Assembly (NCBI GenBank): GCA_003552625.1
Contig: PUNM01000015.1
Location: 1-57,185 of the forward strand
Source of the DNA: Ectothiorhodospiraceae bacterium
GTDB lineage: Bacteria > Pseudomonadota > Gammaproteobacteria > Nitrococcales > Halorhodospiraceae
Reading direction: 5' to 3'
DNA length: 57,185 nt
The notes beneath the pieces were generated by a model. It worked only from the letters and a program-made list of their open reading frames with translations, was not told the origin of the DNA and did no database searches. Made by a program: the position numbers and the translations under genes. This document shows positions 7,639 through 16,356 of this stretch, piece after piece (the stretch's first letter is position 1; each line of letters starts with the position of its first letter).

Positions 7639-9069
7639 TCAAACGGGCCACCTGTGCACCGGTTCTCCGCGCTCAGCAAGCTCCCGATAAGCGCAGGTCA
7701 GCGCCGGCATATCTTTCCCGTACCGCTCCACCCAGGCCTGCTGCCAGACAGCGCCGTTCTGGCCGCTCTCCACCCGCGCCTGCAGCACACCCAGCGCCTG
7801 GCGAGCCTCCGCCTCCGCCACGCCGGCGCGGGCGAGCCCTCGGCGGGCAGCCGGCACCAGGCGCTCCAGCACCAGCTCGCGCACCGGCCCATACCACCCG
7901 TCCAGCCACTCGACCTCGGCATTCAGACCGTATCGCGCAGCCGCGTAAAAGTTCTGCTCGGCCACCTGAAACGGCAGCCGCCGCGGTAGCTGCGGCTCGG
8001 ATTCGGCCAGATCCGCCACAGCCCCATAGAAAAAGGCAGCGTTGGCCAGCACGTCCTCCGGCGTCGGCCCCGCGGACATGACCCGGTGCTCCAGGCGCAG
8101 CTGGCAGCGCCCATCGACCACCTCCACCAGCGGACGGTTCCAACGCCAGATCGTCCCGTTGTGGAGTCGCAGGTGCGCCAGCTCTTCCGGCGCGGTGTCG
8201 AGCAGCTCGGGAAGAAGCACCGGGTGGTGCTGACGGTTCTCGACAAAGAACCCGTACAAACCATCCCGGGCGTAACCGCTTCCGAAGCCGACGCGGGCCA
8301 GCGCACCAGCCCCCTGGGACTCCACATGCGTGCACGCCACCGCTTGCTCAAAGAGCGGAATGCGGCTCTCCGCCCACAGACGCCGCCCGAAAAGATACGG
8401 CGCATTCGCCGCCACGGCGACAGAAGGGGCCGAGAGTGCCACGGCCGCATTGAAATAGGCCGCAATCCGATCCGGCGGGACCTGAAGGTGAAGCTGCAGG
8501 GAGGTCGTCGCCGCCTCGAGCATGACGTCGGAACGTTGCGTGGTATAACGCTCCGAACCCGCAATATCCAGGACTAAGGGCTCGCGGTTACGCAGCGCAA
8601 GAACCTGTTCATTCAGCGCTGCGTAACGAGGCGAAGGGGTCATGTGCGCCAGGCACAGATCGTCTTCTACCAACGAGGGCAGGATGCCGATCAGCAGGGG
8701 CGCGCACCCCAGCCCGCCGGCCACTACCTGAGCGTGCGACCAGCGCGCGCTCAGCTCCTGGTGCAAGGCCCTGAATGGCGCGCCGGCCAGGGCGTGGGTC
8801 TCGGTATTCACCTCGATGTTGAACAGGGCAAGCTCATTCTCGACACGCGGCTGGCGGATCCGCTCCAAAAAACGATCACTGCAAGGGGCCGGTCGCCCGC
8901 ATCCATCCACGAGCCAGGCCTCGAGCTCCAGCCCAATCGTCGTTCCGGCGCCCCCAACACGACCTTCGCGGAGCCAGCGCCCGAGCAGCGCCGTCTCCTC
9001 CTTCAAACGCGCGCGAAACGCCCGGAAATCCACTTCGGTAAAGCGTGAGCGACCGATCTCCTGCCCCAC
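7639..9069 (-). CDS. GCS2-family carboxylate-amine ligase (glutamate-cysteine ligase-like)
   Basis: Protein of 476 residues with the glutamine-synthetase-like fold of the GCS2/YbdK group. Visible signatures are TIGLELEAWLVD near the N terminus, RLHNGTIWRWNRPLVEV and LRLEHRVMSAGPTPEDVLAN. GCS2 enzymes join a carboxylate, usually the gamma-carboxyl of glutamate, to an amine with ATP. The product could be gamma-glutamylcysteine or another gamma-glutamyl compound; it cannot be told from sequence. GTG 9069 is chosen because GGGGGAGG lies 5-7 bases upstream; GTG 9096 is possible but has no ribosome site. It lies between murU and an AstE-like hydrolase on the same strand. Confidence 0.78.
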   Translation of the reverse strand: MGQEIGRSRFTEVDFRAFRARLKEETALLGRWLREGRVGGAGTTIGLELEAWLVDGCGRPAPCSDRFLERIRQPRVENELALFNIEVNTETHALAGAPFRALHQELSARWSHAQVVAGGLGCAPLLIGILPSLVEDDLCLAHMTPSPRYAALNEQVLALRNREPLVLDIAGSERYTTQRSDVMLEAATTSLQLHLQVPPDRIAAYFNAAVALSAPSVAVAANAPYLFGRRLWAESRIPLFEQAVACTHVESQGAGALARVGFGSGYARDGLYGFFVENRQHHPVLLPELLDTAPEELAHLRLHNGTIWRWNRPLVEVVDGRCQLRLEHRVMSAGPTPEDVLANAAFFYGAVADLAESEPQLPRRLPFQVAEQNFYAAARYGLNAEVEWLDGWYGPVRELVLERLVPAARRGLARAGVAEAEARQALGVLQARVESGQNGAVWQQAWVERYGKDMPALTCAYRELAERGEPVHRWPV

Positions 9070-9102
9070 AACCGCCTCCCCCAAACCGGAACGCACGCGG
9101 AA

Positions 9103-9762
9103 TCAGCCGCGGCTGGCAAGGTGCTCGCGCAGCGCCGCCAATCGGGCGGGAGTGCCCACATCGTGCCAGGCTCCCGGCCAGCGTTCACCGGTTACCCGGC
9201 CCTGCGCAGCGGCCCTGCGGATCAGTGGAGCCAGGGCGAAACGCCCGGGCCGGCACCCGCGCCAAAGCCCCGGATGAAAGAGCCCAACCCCGCTGAATGT
9301 CAGCCGCACCCCATCCTCGCCGACTCGTCCCTGCCCATCCAAGGGAAAATCCCCCTCCGGATTGTGGACGGGGTTTTCCACCAAAACCAGATGGGCAAGC
9401 CCTCCCAACTCCCGGGGAAACGCCTGCATGGGGTAGTCGATCCAGACGTCGCCATTGATCACCCAGAACGGATCGCTCCCCAGCAGCGGCAGGGCCTTTA
9501 GAATTCCGCCGCCGGTCTCCAGCGCCCCCGGAGGCTCCCGGCTATAGACCACCTGGACCCCCCAGCGGGCGCCGTCACCGACCCACTCCTCAATCCGGTC
9601 CGCAAGCCACGCCGTATTGATCACCACGATCTCCACGCCCGCCCCGGCAAGCGCCTCAAGATGCCAGGCTATAAGTGGCTGTCCGCCAACTTCCAGCAGC
9701 GGCTTCGGCGTGTGATCGGTCAACGGTCGCATGCGCTCGCCGCGGCCGGCTGCAAGGATCAT
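9103..9762 (-). CDS. murU: N-acetylmuramate alpha-1-phosphate uridylyltransferase MurU
   Basis: Nucleotidyltransferase of 219 residues with the signature AAGRGERMRPLTDHTPKP at the very N terminus, which fixes the start at ATG 9762. A metal-binding INGDVWIDYP segment lies near residue 105. MurU converts MurNAc-1-phosphate to UDP-MurNAc, a recycling route that bypasses MurA and gives intrinsic fosfomycin tolerance where studied in Pseudomonas. The sugar kinase amgK lies immediately upstream (25 bases), the diagnostic pairing. Other sugar-1-phosphate nucleotidyltransferases are possible in isolation, but the pairing makes MurU likely. Confidence 0.88.
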   Translation of the reverse strand: MILAAGRGERMRPLTDHTPKPLLEVGGQPLIAWHLEALAGAGVEIVVINTAWLADRIEEWVGDGARWGVQVVYSREPPGALETGGGILKALPLLGSDPFWVINGDVWIDYPMQAFPRELGGLAHLVLVENPVHNPEGDFPLDGQGRVGEDGVRLTFSGVGLFHPGLWRGCRPGRFALAPLIRRAAAQGRVTGERWPGAWHDVGTPARLAALREHLASRG

Positions 9763-9787
9763 TGCGCGCACGATCCATCCACCTCCA

Positions 9788-10801
9788 TCAAGCCACGACC
9801 CAGGCCTCGCCGGCCCGTTCGGCAATAACCCCGATGATGCCGCTCAATGCCGGCTCCTCGGCAGCCGCACAACGCAAATACCTCCAGAACCGGGGCGCAT
9901 CCTTCAGGTATTCGGCTTTTCCATCGCGGTAGCTCAGACGAGCGAAGATGCCAAGCACCTTCAAGTGGCGTTGAACACCGGCCCAGCTGCAGGCAGAGCG
10001 GAACGACTGATAATCGTCATGGACCGGGACGCCCGCGGCCCGGGCGCGGGACCAGTAGTGCGCGAACACGCGCTCTTCCACCTCCGGGGGCCAACTGATG
10101 AAGGCATCGCGCAACAGGCATACCGGATCGTAAGCGACCGGTCCCCACACGGCATCCTGGAAATCGAGCACACCGGGCAACGGATCGCTGACCATCAGGT
10201 TCCGTCCCATGAAGTCCCGGTGGACGAAGACCCGGGGCTGATTGCCGACCCCTTCGGCAAGCCGCTCGAGGGCACTCTCAAGCTCCGGGTCGGCCACGCC
10301 CGGCTGCAGGCCACGGTGGGCGGTCAGATACCACTCCGTAAAAAGGCTCAACTCCTCCCGCAAGGCCGCCGCTCCGAACTCCGGGAGCACACCAGGCCGG
10401 CTGGCCGACTGCCAGCGAACCAGCGCCTCCACCGCGGATTCGAGCAGCGGCTCCGGCGGAGAGCCGGCAAGCCAGGCGTCAAGAAAGGTCTGCTGGCCAA
10501 GATCGGTCAGCAGCACCAACCCGGCTTCTTCATCCACCGCCTGCGGTTGAGGGACATGCACACCGGCGCTCTCCAGCCAACGACCCACCCGCAGGAACGC
10601 TTCCACGGTTTGCCGCTGTGCCGGGGCATCCATCAGGATCCATGTGCGGCCCGCGCCATCGCGCACCCGGAAATACCTGCGGTTACTGGCGTCCGCGGCA
10701 GCCGGCTCCAGGCAGACCTCGGCGCCAAGCTGCGCCGCCGCCCAGTTCCGGCCTTGATCGCGTCGGCCATCATTCGCTTGCTCTGCCACCATGCCCATCA
10801 T
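9788..10801 (-). CDS. amgK: N-acetylmuramate/N-acetylglucosamine anomeric kinase AmgK
   Basis: Aminoglycoside-phosphotransferase fold kinase of about 337 residues. The catalytic loop HRDFMGRNLM and the metal-binding LDFQDAVWGPVAYDP segment are both visible. AmgK phosphorylates the anomeric carbon of MurNAc and GlcNAc, feeding MurU encoded next. The frame stays open to 11080, but that part overlaps lptD. The start is taken among three close ATGs (10801, 10798, 10792), which give the normal length. It is divergent from lptD across about 98 bases. Confidence 0.87.
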   Translation of the reverse strand: MMGMVAEQANDGRRDQGRNWAAAQLGAEVCLEPAAADASNRRYFRVRDGAGRTWILMDAPAQRQTVEAFLRVGRWLESAGVHVPQPQAVDEEAGLVLLTDLGQQTFLDAWLAGSPPEPLLESAVEALVRWQSASRPGVLPEFGAAALREELSLFTEWYLTAHRGLQPGVADPELESALERLAEGVGNQPRVFVHRDFMGRNLMVSDPLPGVLDFQDAVWGPVAYDPVCLLRDAFISWPPEVEERVFAHYWSRARAAGVPVHDDYQSFRSACSWAGVQRHLKVLGIFARLSYRDGKAEYLKDAPRFWRYLRCAAAEEPALSGIIGVIAERAGEAWVVA

Positions 10802-10899
10802 TCGGCGCCAAGGCGCCACGGAATGCAAGCACCCCCGCGTTGCCACCGCCCCCCCCTTATGCCAAGGTAGCGACGCTCGCCGCCGGAGCGCATCGAACC
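10802..10899. promoter_or_regulatory. Divergent amgK-lptD intergenic region
   Basis: This 98-base gap must hold the start signals for both genes. It is GC-rich and no convincing -10/-35 pair is visible. It contains a short inverted repeat GGCGCC-AA-GGCGCC at about 10804-10817, next to the amgK start, and a run of eight C near 10850. Confidence 0.3.
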
Positions 10900-13266
10900 G
10901 TGAACCGCCCACTGCGCCGCATCGCCGCCATTGCCACCGTGCTGGCCGTCGCTCCTGCCGTGGCCGACGAGGCCCCGCTGCCGCCGGGCAGCGTACCGCC
11001 CCAGGACCTCGAGCAGCTGCGCCAGCAACAGCTCTGCGGCCCACCGCTGGCATCGGACCCGGCGACGATCGACACCACACGCCGTGACCACCCGGACACG
11101 CCGGTCGTGCTGGAGGCGGAGACGATCCACGCCGACACCCCGCTCGCGCTCTACCGGCTCCGCGGTCAGGCGGAACTGCTTCGGCTGGACCAGCACCTGC
11201 GCTCCGAAGCCCTCGATTACGATGAAGGGGCCGGGCTTGCCGAGGTACCTGGCGGCTTCGCCTACTCCGAGGCGGGCCTCCACTTATGGGGCGGCGCCGG
11301 CCGATTCGACCTGGAAACCGACCGGCTCAGCGTGGAAGGGGCACAATACCGGCTCTTCCCGCACATGCACGGTGCGGCCCGGCACTTGAGCAGCGGCGCC
11401 GAGGAGCCCACGCGGCTGACGGACCTGCGCTACTCCACGTGTCCGCCGGGCGATGAGCTTTGGTGGCTGCACGCCGGCAAGCTGGAACTCGATCACGAGA
11501 CCGGACTCGGCGTCGCTCGCCACGCCCGCCTGGAACTCGGCGGAGTACCCTGGTTCTATACGCCCTATCTGCAGTTCCCGATCGATGACCGGCCCCGCAG
11601 CGGCGTTCTCCCGCCGAGTTTCGGGCAATCCGAAACGGACGGCGCCCACTTTACCCTCCCGGTCTACTGGCGGATTGCGCCCAACTACGACCTGACGCTC
11701 TACCCGACCTATTACTCGCGCCGCGGCGTCCAGCTTGGGACCGGTTTCCGCTATCTCCGGCCCGATTTCGAGGGTGAAGTGGCCTTCGAGCACTTCCGCG
11801 ACGACGAAGTCTATCGCGAGCGCGAGGACACCGACGACGACGGCGAGCGTTGGGCGCTGGAGGCGCAGCACACCGGGGATCTGCCCTTTGGCATAGGCTA
11901 CGAGGTCGACGTGGAGCGGGTGAGCGACCCGGATTACCTGCGCGACTTCTCGTCCGACCTCGTCGGTGGCAGCGCCTCGGAGCTGGAAAGCCGCGCCCTC
12001 GCCGACCAGTCACGCGGCGCCCATGAATGGGAGGCCGAGCTGCAGCACTGGCAGAATCTGCGTCCCGAGGAGGACGATCCGTACCGGCGCTGGCCGGCTG
12101 TTCGCTACGACCACAGTCCAGGGCGGCTTCCCGGCGGCATCGAGTATCGCCTTGAGAGCGAGGCAGTGCAATTCGAACTACCGGAAGGGGCAGCATTCAG
12201 TAACGACGAGCAGCGCCCCACGGGATCGCGCTATCACCTCAACCCACGGCTGTCCTGGCCGATCTACCGCCAGGCTTTTTTCATCGAGCCGGCCATCAGC
12301 CTCCATCACACCCGCTACAACCTAAGCCGGCCGGAAGGCGCACAGGGCGACGAGGATCTCAGCCGTACCGTTCCGATCACCTCCATCGACGCCGGAATCT
12401 TTCTGGAGCGGCCGTTCAGCGTCGGGAACCGGCCGTTCCTGCAGACCCTGGAGCCGCGGCTCTTCTACGTCTATGCCCCGCAAAGGGATCAGACCCAGTA
12501 CCCGAACTTCGACACCGATGAACGCGGCAACACCGTCGCACAGCTTTTCCAGGAGAACCGCTTCGCCGGCTACGACCGCATCGGCGACGCCGATCAGGTC
12601 ACAGCCGCGGTCACCACCCGGTTCCTGGACATTGTCGAAGGCGCGGAACCCCTTCGGGCGAGCGTGGGACAGGTCTTCTACCGCCGGGACCGCACAGTGG
12701 CGCTGGATGACGACCCCGATGACGAGCGTGAGCTCACGCGTAACCGCTCAGATATCTTCGCCGACGCCGAGGCCCGACTCCCGGGCAATCTCGACCTGCG
12801 GGCCGAGTACCGCTACGACCCGGATCGGGACATCGCCACTGCCGCAACCTACTCCGCGGACTGGCAACATCGTCCGGCGGCAGGCGCACTGATCAACCTC
12901 GGCTACCGGGTCCGCCAAGAGGCCAAGGAGGGCGAAGAGGATGATGAGCCACCAACACTGGAGACCACGCAGGACTACATTGAAGCGTCGGCAGTGGTGC
13001 CCATTGGGCCGCACTGGCGGGCCGTCGGCGGCTGGCAGTACTCCCGCCTGGAACGGACCAATCTGGAAGTGGTCGGAGGTGTGGAGTATCGGGAGTGCTG
13101 CTGGGCGCTCCGGGGCGTTGCCCGCCGCTATAGGCGCGGCGCCGACCAGGAGCCAGAGAGCACATTCATGCTGGAGTTCGAGCTGACCGGGCTGGGGCGC
13201 CTCGGTCAGGACACAGCCTCCTTCCTGGAAGACGTAGTCCGCGACTACGACGAAACGGTATTCTAG
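10900..13266 (+). CDS. lptD: LPS-assembly protein LptD
   Basis: Outer-membrane beta-barrel that inserts lipopolysaccharide into the outer leaflet together with the lipoprotein LptE. Length is 788 residues from the GTG at 10900, which begins a clear signal peptide ending near APAVA. An OstA/LptA-like jellyroll domain (about residues 60-180) precedes the barrel. The four cysteines of LptD that form the long-range disulfides are all present: Cys46, Cys181, and the pair Cys733-Cys734, close to E. coli 31, 173, 724 and 725. The longer open frame back to 10618 is a shadow of amgK. surA, a chaperone needed to fold LptD, follows after 5 bases. Confidence 0.95.
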   Translation: MNRPLRRIAAIATVLAVAPAVADEAPLPPGSVPPQDLEQLRQQQLCGPPLASDPATIDTTRRDHPDTPVVLEAETIHADTPLALYRLRGQAELLRLDQHLRSEALDYDEGAGLAEVPGGFAYSEAGLHLWGGAGRFDLETDRLSVEGAQYRLFPHMHGAARHLSSGAEEPTRLTDLRYSTCPPGDELWWLHAGKLELDHETGLGVARHARLELGGVPWFYTPYLQFPIDDRPRSGVLPPSFGQSETDGAHFTLPVYWRIAPNYDLTLYPTYYSRRGVQLGTGFRYLRPDFEGEVAFEHFRDDEVYREREDTDDDGERWALEAQHTGDLPFGIGYEVDVERVSDPDYLRDFSSDLVGGSASELESRALADQSRGAHEWEAELQHWQNLRPEEDDPYRRWPAVRYDHSPGRLPGGIEYRLESEAVQFELPEGAAFSNDEQRPTGSRYHLNPRLSWPIYRQAFFIEPAISLHHTRYNLSRPEGAQGDEDLSRTVPITSIDAGIFLERPFSVGNRPFLQTLEPRLFYVYAPQRDQTQYPNFDTDERGNTVAQLFQENRFAGYDRIGDADQVTAAVTTRFLDIVEGAEPLRASVGQVFYRRDRTVALDDDPDDERELTRNRSDIFADAEARLPGNLDLRAEYRYDPDRDIATAATYSADWQHRPAAGALINLGYRVRQEAKEGEEDDEPPTLETTQDYIEASAVVPIGPHWRAVGGWQYSRLERTNLEVVGGVEYRECCWALRGVARRYRRGADQEPESTFMLEFELTGLGRLGQDTASFLEDVVRDYDETVF

Positions 13267-13271
13267 ATCCT

Positions 13272-14555
13272 ATGAAAACCCGTCTTATCTTTGCTTTAGC
13301 CGTTTTGTTCGCCGGTCTCCCGACCTGGGTCGCTGGGGAGACACTGGACCGTATCGTCGCCGTCGCCGAGCAGGAGGTCATCCTGGCCTCAGAGCTTGAG
13401 CAGGAGATCCAATCGATCCGCGCCCAGTTCTTCCAGCGCGGCCAACAACCACCGCCAGACGATCAGCTCCGGGAACAGGTGCTCGAGCGGCTGGTCATGC
13501 AACGGCTGCAGGTCGGGCACGCCCAGCGGGCCGGCGTCCAGATCGATGACGCCACCCTCGATGCGGCCGTGCAGCGGATCGCCGCTCAGAACAACCTGAC
13601 CCTGGCCCAGCTGCGCGATGCCCTGGCGCAGGAGGGGATGGACATGGCGGAGTTCCGGGAGGATCTTCGCGAGCAGATCACCATCGACCAGCTTCATCAG
13701 GCACTGGTCCAGCAGGAAGTCGATGTCAGCCCCCGGGAGATCGACGAAGCGGCCGAGGCGGCCGCCGCCCAGGAGAACGTCGAGTACCGGGTGGCACACA
13801 TCCGCATCGGCACTCCGGAAGGCGCCTCGTCCGACGATCTTGCCGCGGCCGAGGCACGAGCCGAGCAGGTTCTTGAGCAGGCCCGCGCCGACGACAGCGA
13901 CTTCGGGACGCTGGCGGAAACCTTCTCGGACGCGGCTACGGCCAGCGAGGGCGGTGTCATCGGCTGGCGCCTGCCGGGGCAGCTCCCGTCCGCACTGGCC
14001 GGCACTGTGGAAGAGATGGAACCGGGGGAAATCAGTCCGGTGATCCAGGCCTCGGACGGATTTCACATCGTCAAACTCCTGGACAAGCGGCGCGAGGATG
14101 CCCAGATCATCGAGGAGACGCGCGCTCGCCACATCCTCCTGCGCACCGAAAACGGGGTCGACGACGCGGACGCTGAGCAACGGTTGCAAAGCTTCCTGGA
14201 ACGCATCGATGCTGGCGAGAGCTTCGAGTTCCTTGCACGTACGTACTCGGACGATCCCGGATCCGCTGCGGACGGTGGCGACCTGGGCTGGACCGCGCCC
14301 GGCCAGCTTGTCCCGGCCTTCCAGGCACAGCTCAACCGACTGCAACCGGGAGAAACCAGCGAGCCGTTCCGGACCCAGTACGGCTGGCATATCGTTCGCG
14401 TTGAGGACCGGCGTGAGCGGGACATCACCGATGAGATGCGACGCGAGCGCATTGCGCAGCAGATCTTCGAGCGCAAGAGCCAGGAGGCGCTCGAGCAGTG
14501 GCTGCGCGAACTGCGCGAGGAGGCCTACGTGGATTATCGACTGGAGGCGCGTTGA
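13272..14555 (+). CDS. surA: Periplasmic chaperone/peptidyl-prolyl isomerase SurA
   Basis: 427 residues with a signal peptide (cleavage near WVAGE), a SurA N-terminal chaperone domain (about residues 25-150) and two parvulin PPIase domains (about 170-272 and 283-385). The second carries typical ARTYSDDPGSAADGGDLGW and YGWHIVRVEDRR segments; the first has ETFSDAATASEGGVIGWRLPG. SurA escorts outer-membrane proteins, LptD above all, through the periplasm. Its stop TGA interlocks with the TTG start of pdxA. Confidence 0.95.
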   Translation: MKTRLIFALAVLFAGLPTWVAGETLDRIVAVAEQEVILASELEQEIQSIRAQFFQRGQQPPPDDQLREQVLERLVMQRLQVGHAQRAGVQIDDATLDAAVQRIAAQNNLTLAQLRDALAQEGMDMAEFREDLREQITIDQLHQALVQQEVDVSPREIDEAAEAAAAQENVEYRVAHIRIGTPEGASSDDLAAAEARAEQVLEQARADDSDFGTLAETFSDAATASEGGVIGWRLPGQLPSALAGTVEEMEPGEISPVIQASDGFHIVKLLDKRREDAQIIEETRARHILLRTENGVDDADAEQRLQSFLERIDAGESFEFLARTYSDDPGSAADGGDLGWTAPGQLVPAFQAQLNRLQPGETSEPFRTQYGWHIVRVEDRRERDITDEMRRERIAQQIFERKSQEALEQWLRELREEAYVDYRLEAR

Positions 14556-15565
14556 GCGCGGTACCCCGCATTGCCGTCACCTGCGGGGAGCCAGCGGGGA
14601 TCGGCTACGACCTCGTTGCCGCGGCGGCCTACCGGGAGTGGGACGCGGAACTGATCGCCATCGGCGACCCTGACCTGCTTCGCACCCGCTCGGACCGGGT
14701 CACCCCGTGCGTAGCGCCGCTTGTCACCCACCACTGGGAGGCGGAATGTGCCCCCCGTGCCCCCAGCCGCCCCGGCGAAATCCTTGTCGATCCGATACCC
14801 CTGGCACGGAACGCCGAGGCCGGCCGGCTGGACGCCGCCAATGCGCGCGCCGTCGTCGACAGCCTGGAGCGAGCCGTCCGGCTCGCCGTCTCCGGGAGCG
14901 TGGATGCCATTGTCACAGCCCCGGTCCACAAAGGGATCATCAATGAGGCCGGCATCCCCTTCTCCGGCCACACCGAGCTGCTCGCCGAACTTACGGCCAC
15001 GGCAACACCGGTCATGATGCTGGTAGCCGGTGATCTCCGTGTCGCGCTGGCCACGACCCACCTGCCACTGCGTGATGTACCCGCCGCTATCACTCCCGAA
15101 CGGCTGGAGGCGGTCATTACCGCGCTGCACCACGACCTGGTGGACAAGTTCGCGATCGCCGCGCCCCACATCCAGATTACCGGTTTAAACCCCCACGCCG
15201 GCGAAGGCGGGCATCTCGGTGACGAAGAGCAGACCATCGTGGAACCGGTGGTGCAGCGGCTGCGGGATTCGGGCCTCCATTTGACCGGCCCCGTGCCGGC
15301 GGATACGGCCTTCACTCCGCGCTCGCTGCAGGGAATCGACGCGACCCTGGCGATGTATCACGACCAGGGATTGCCGGTTCTCAAGCACGCCGGATTCGGG
15401 CGGGCGGTCAACGTCACACTGGGTCTACCGATCATCCGCACCTCGGTCGATCACGGCACGGCACTGGATCTGGCGGGCACCGGCGAAGCAGACGGGGGTA
15501 GTCTCCAGGCAGCGATCGAACTCGCCGCGGACCTGGCCCGCAGGCGTCAGCACGCGGGCAACTAG
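14552..15565 (+). CDS. pdxA: 4-hydroxythreonine-4-phosphate dehydrogenase
   Basis: PdxA oxidises 4-phosphohydroxy-L-threonine in the DXP-dependent route to pyridoxal phosphate. Visible features are the N-terminal [13 protein letters not shown], the metal-site segment [37 protein letters not shown] and [14 protein letters not shown] chose the TTG at 14552: it forms a TTGA overlap with the surA stop and has GGAGG 5 bases upstream, giving 337 residues, the family length. An upstream in-frame start at 14498 would only add residues inside surA. Its stop interlocks with the ksgA stop on the other strand. Confidence 0.94.
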   Translation: MSAVPRIAVTCGEPAGIGYDLVAAAAYREWDAELIAIGDPDLLRTRSDRVTPCVAPLVTHHWEAECAPRAPSRPGEILVDPIPLARNAEAGRLDAANARAVVDSLERAVRLAVSGSVDAIVTAPVHKGIINEAGIPFSGHTELLAELTATATPVMMLVAGDLRVALATTHLPLRDVPAAITPERLEAVITALHHDLVDKFAIAAPHIQITGLNPHAGEGGHLGDEEQTIVEPVVQRLRDSGLHLTGPVPADTAFTPRSLQGIDATLAMYHDQGLPVLKHAGFGRAVNVTLGLPIIRTSVDHGTALDLAGTGEADGGSLQAAIELAADLARRRQHAGN

Positions 15566-16356
15566 TTCGCGACGAACTCGCCGGCAGCCACGTTGGCAAG
15601 CTGGACGAACTCCGCCACCTCGAGGGTCTCGGCGCGACGACCGGGATCGACGCCGGCTGACTCGATGGCCGTACCGGTCAACCAGCGACGCAGACTGTTG
15701 CGCAATGTCTTCCGCCGCCCACCGAATGCCGCGGTTACGATCTCCTGCAGGATCCGCTCATTGGCCGCTGGGTGGGGCAACGCTCGGTACGGGGTCAGGC
15801 GCACGAAGGAGGACATTACCTTCGGCACCGGGTGGAAAGCCCCCGCCGGTACGTTGAAACAGCGCTCAACGCGGCAGCGATACTGCACCATCACCGAGAG
15901 TCGCCCACGAATCCTGCTCCCTGGCCCGGCGACCATGCGGTCCACCACTTCGCGCTGGAGCAGCAGGTGTAAGTCTTCAATGTGCTCAGCGGCCCCCAAC
16001 AGATGAAAGAGGATCGGGGTGGATACGTTGTACGGCAGGTTCCCGACCACACGCAGCCTTCCCCCATCGGCCGGCGAAGCCAAAGCGGCGATATCCTGAT
16101 CCAGGGCATCACCCTCGATCACCGTCAGCGCCGGCCCCAGCCGCTCCCGCAACCGCGGCGCCAGGTCGCGGTCCAGCTCGATGGCAGTGAGCTCACCGAG
16201 CCGCTCAAGCAGCGGCTCGGTGAGCGCCCCGTGGCCAGGGCCGATCTCGAGCACGGAATCCCCCGGCCGCGGCGCTATCGCCTGCACCATCCGACCGATT
16301 ACGGCGGGATCGTGCAGGAAGTTCTGGCCAAAGCGCTTTCGGGGGTGGTGGCTCAA
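15562..16356 (-). CDS. rsmA: 16S rRNA dimethyladenosine transferase KsgA/RsmA
   Basis: S-adenosylmethionine-dependent enzyme of 264 residues that dimethylates two adjacent adenosines in the 3' terminal helix 45 of 16S rRNA during small-subunit maturation. The N-terminal [11 protein letters not shown] and the SAM-binding [16 protein letters not shown] are typical, and [15 protein letters not shown] matches the catalytic NLPY motif. It overlaps the end of argH by 4 bases and shares a CTAG stop tetramer with convergent pdxA. Confidence 0.95.
   Translation of the reverse strand: MSHHPRKRFGQNFLHDPAVIGRMVQAIAPRPGDSVLEIGPGHGALTEPLLERLGELTAIELDRDLAPRLRERLGPALTVIEGDALDQDIAALASPADGGRLRVVGNLPYNVSTPILFHLLGAAEHIEDLHLLLQREVVDRMVAGPGSRIRGRLSVMVQYRCRVERCFNVPAGAFHPVPKVMSSFVRLTPYRALPHPAANERILQEIVTAAFGGRRKTLRNSLRRWLTGTAIESAGVDPGRRAETLEVAEFVQLANVAAGEFVAN

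Noticed and set aside
10618-10899. N-terminal extension of the lptD frame
   Set aside because: It overlaps amgK, and the GTG at 10900 starts a proper signal peptide and gives the family length.
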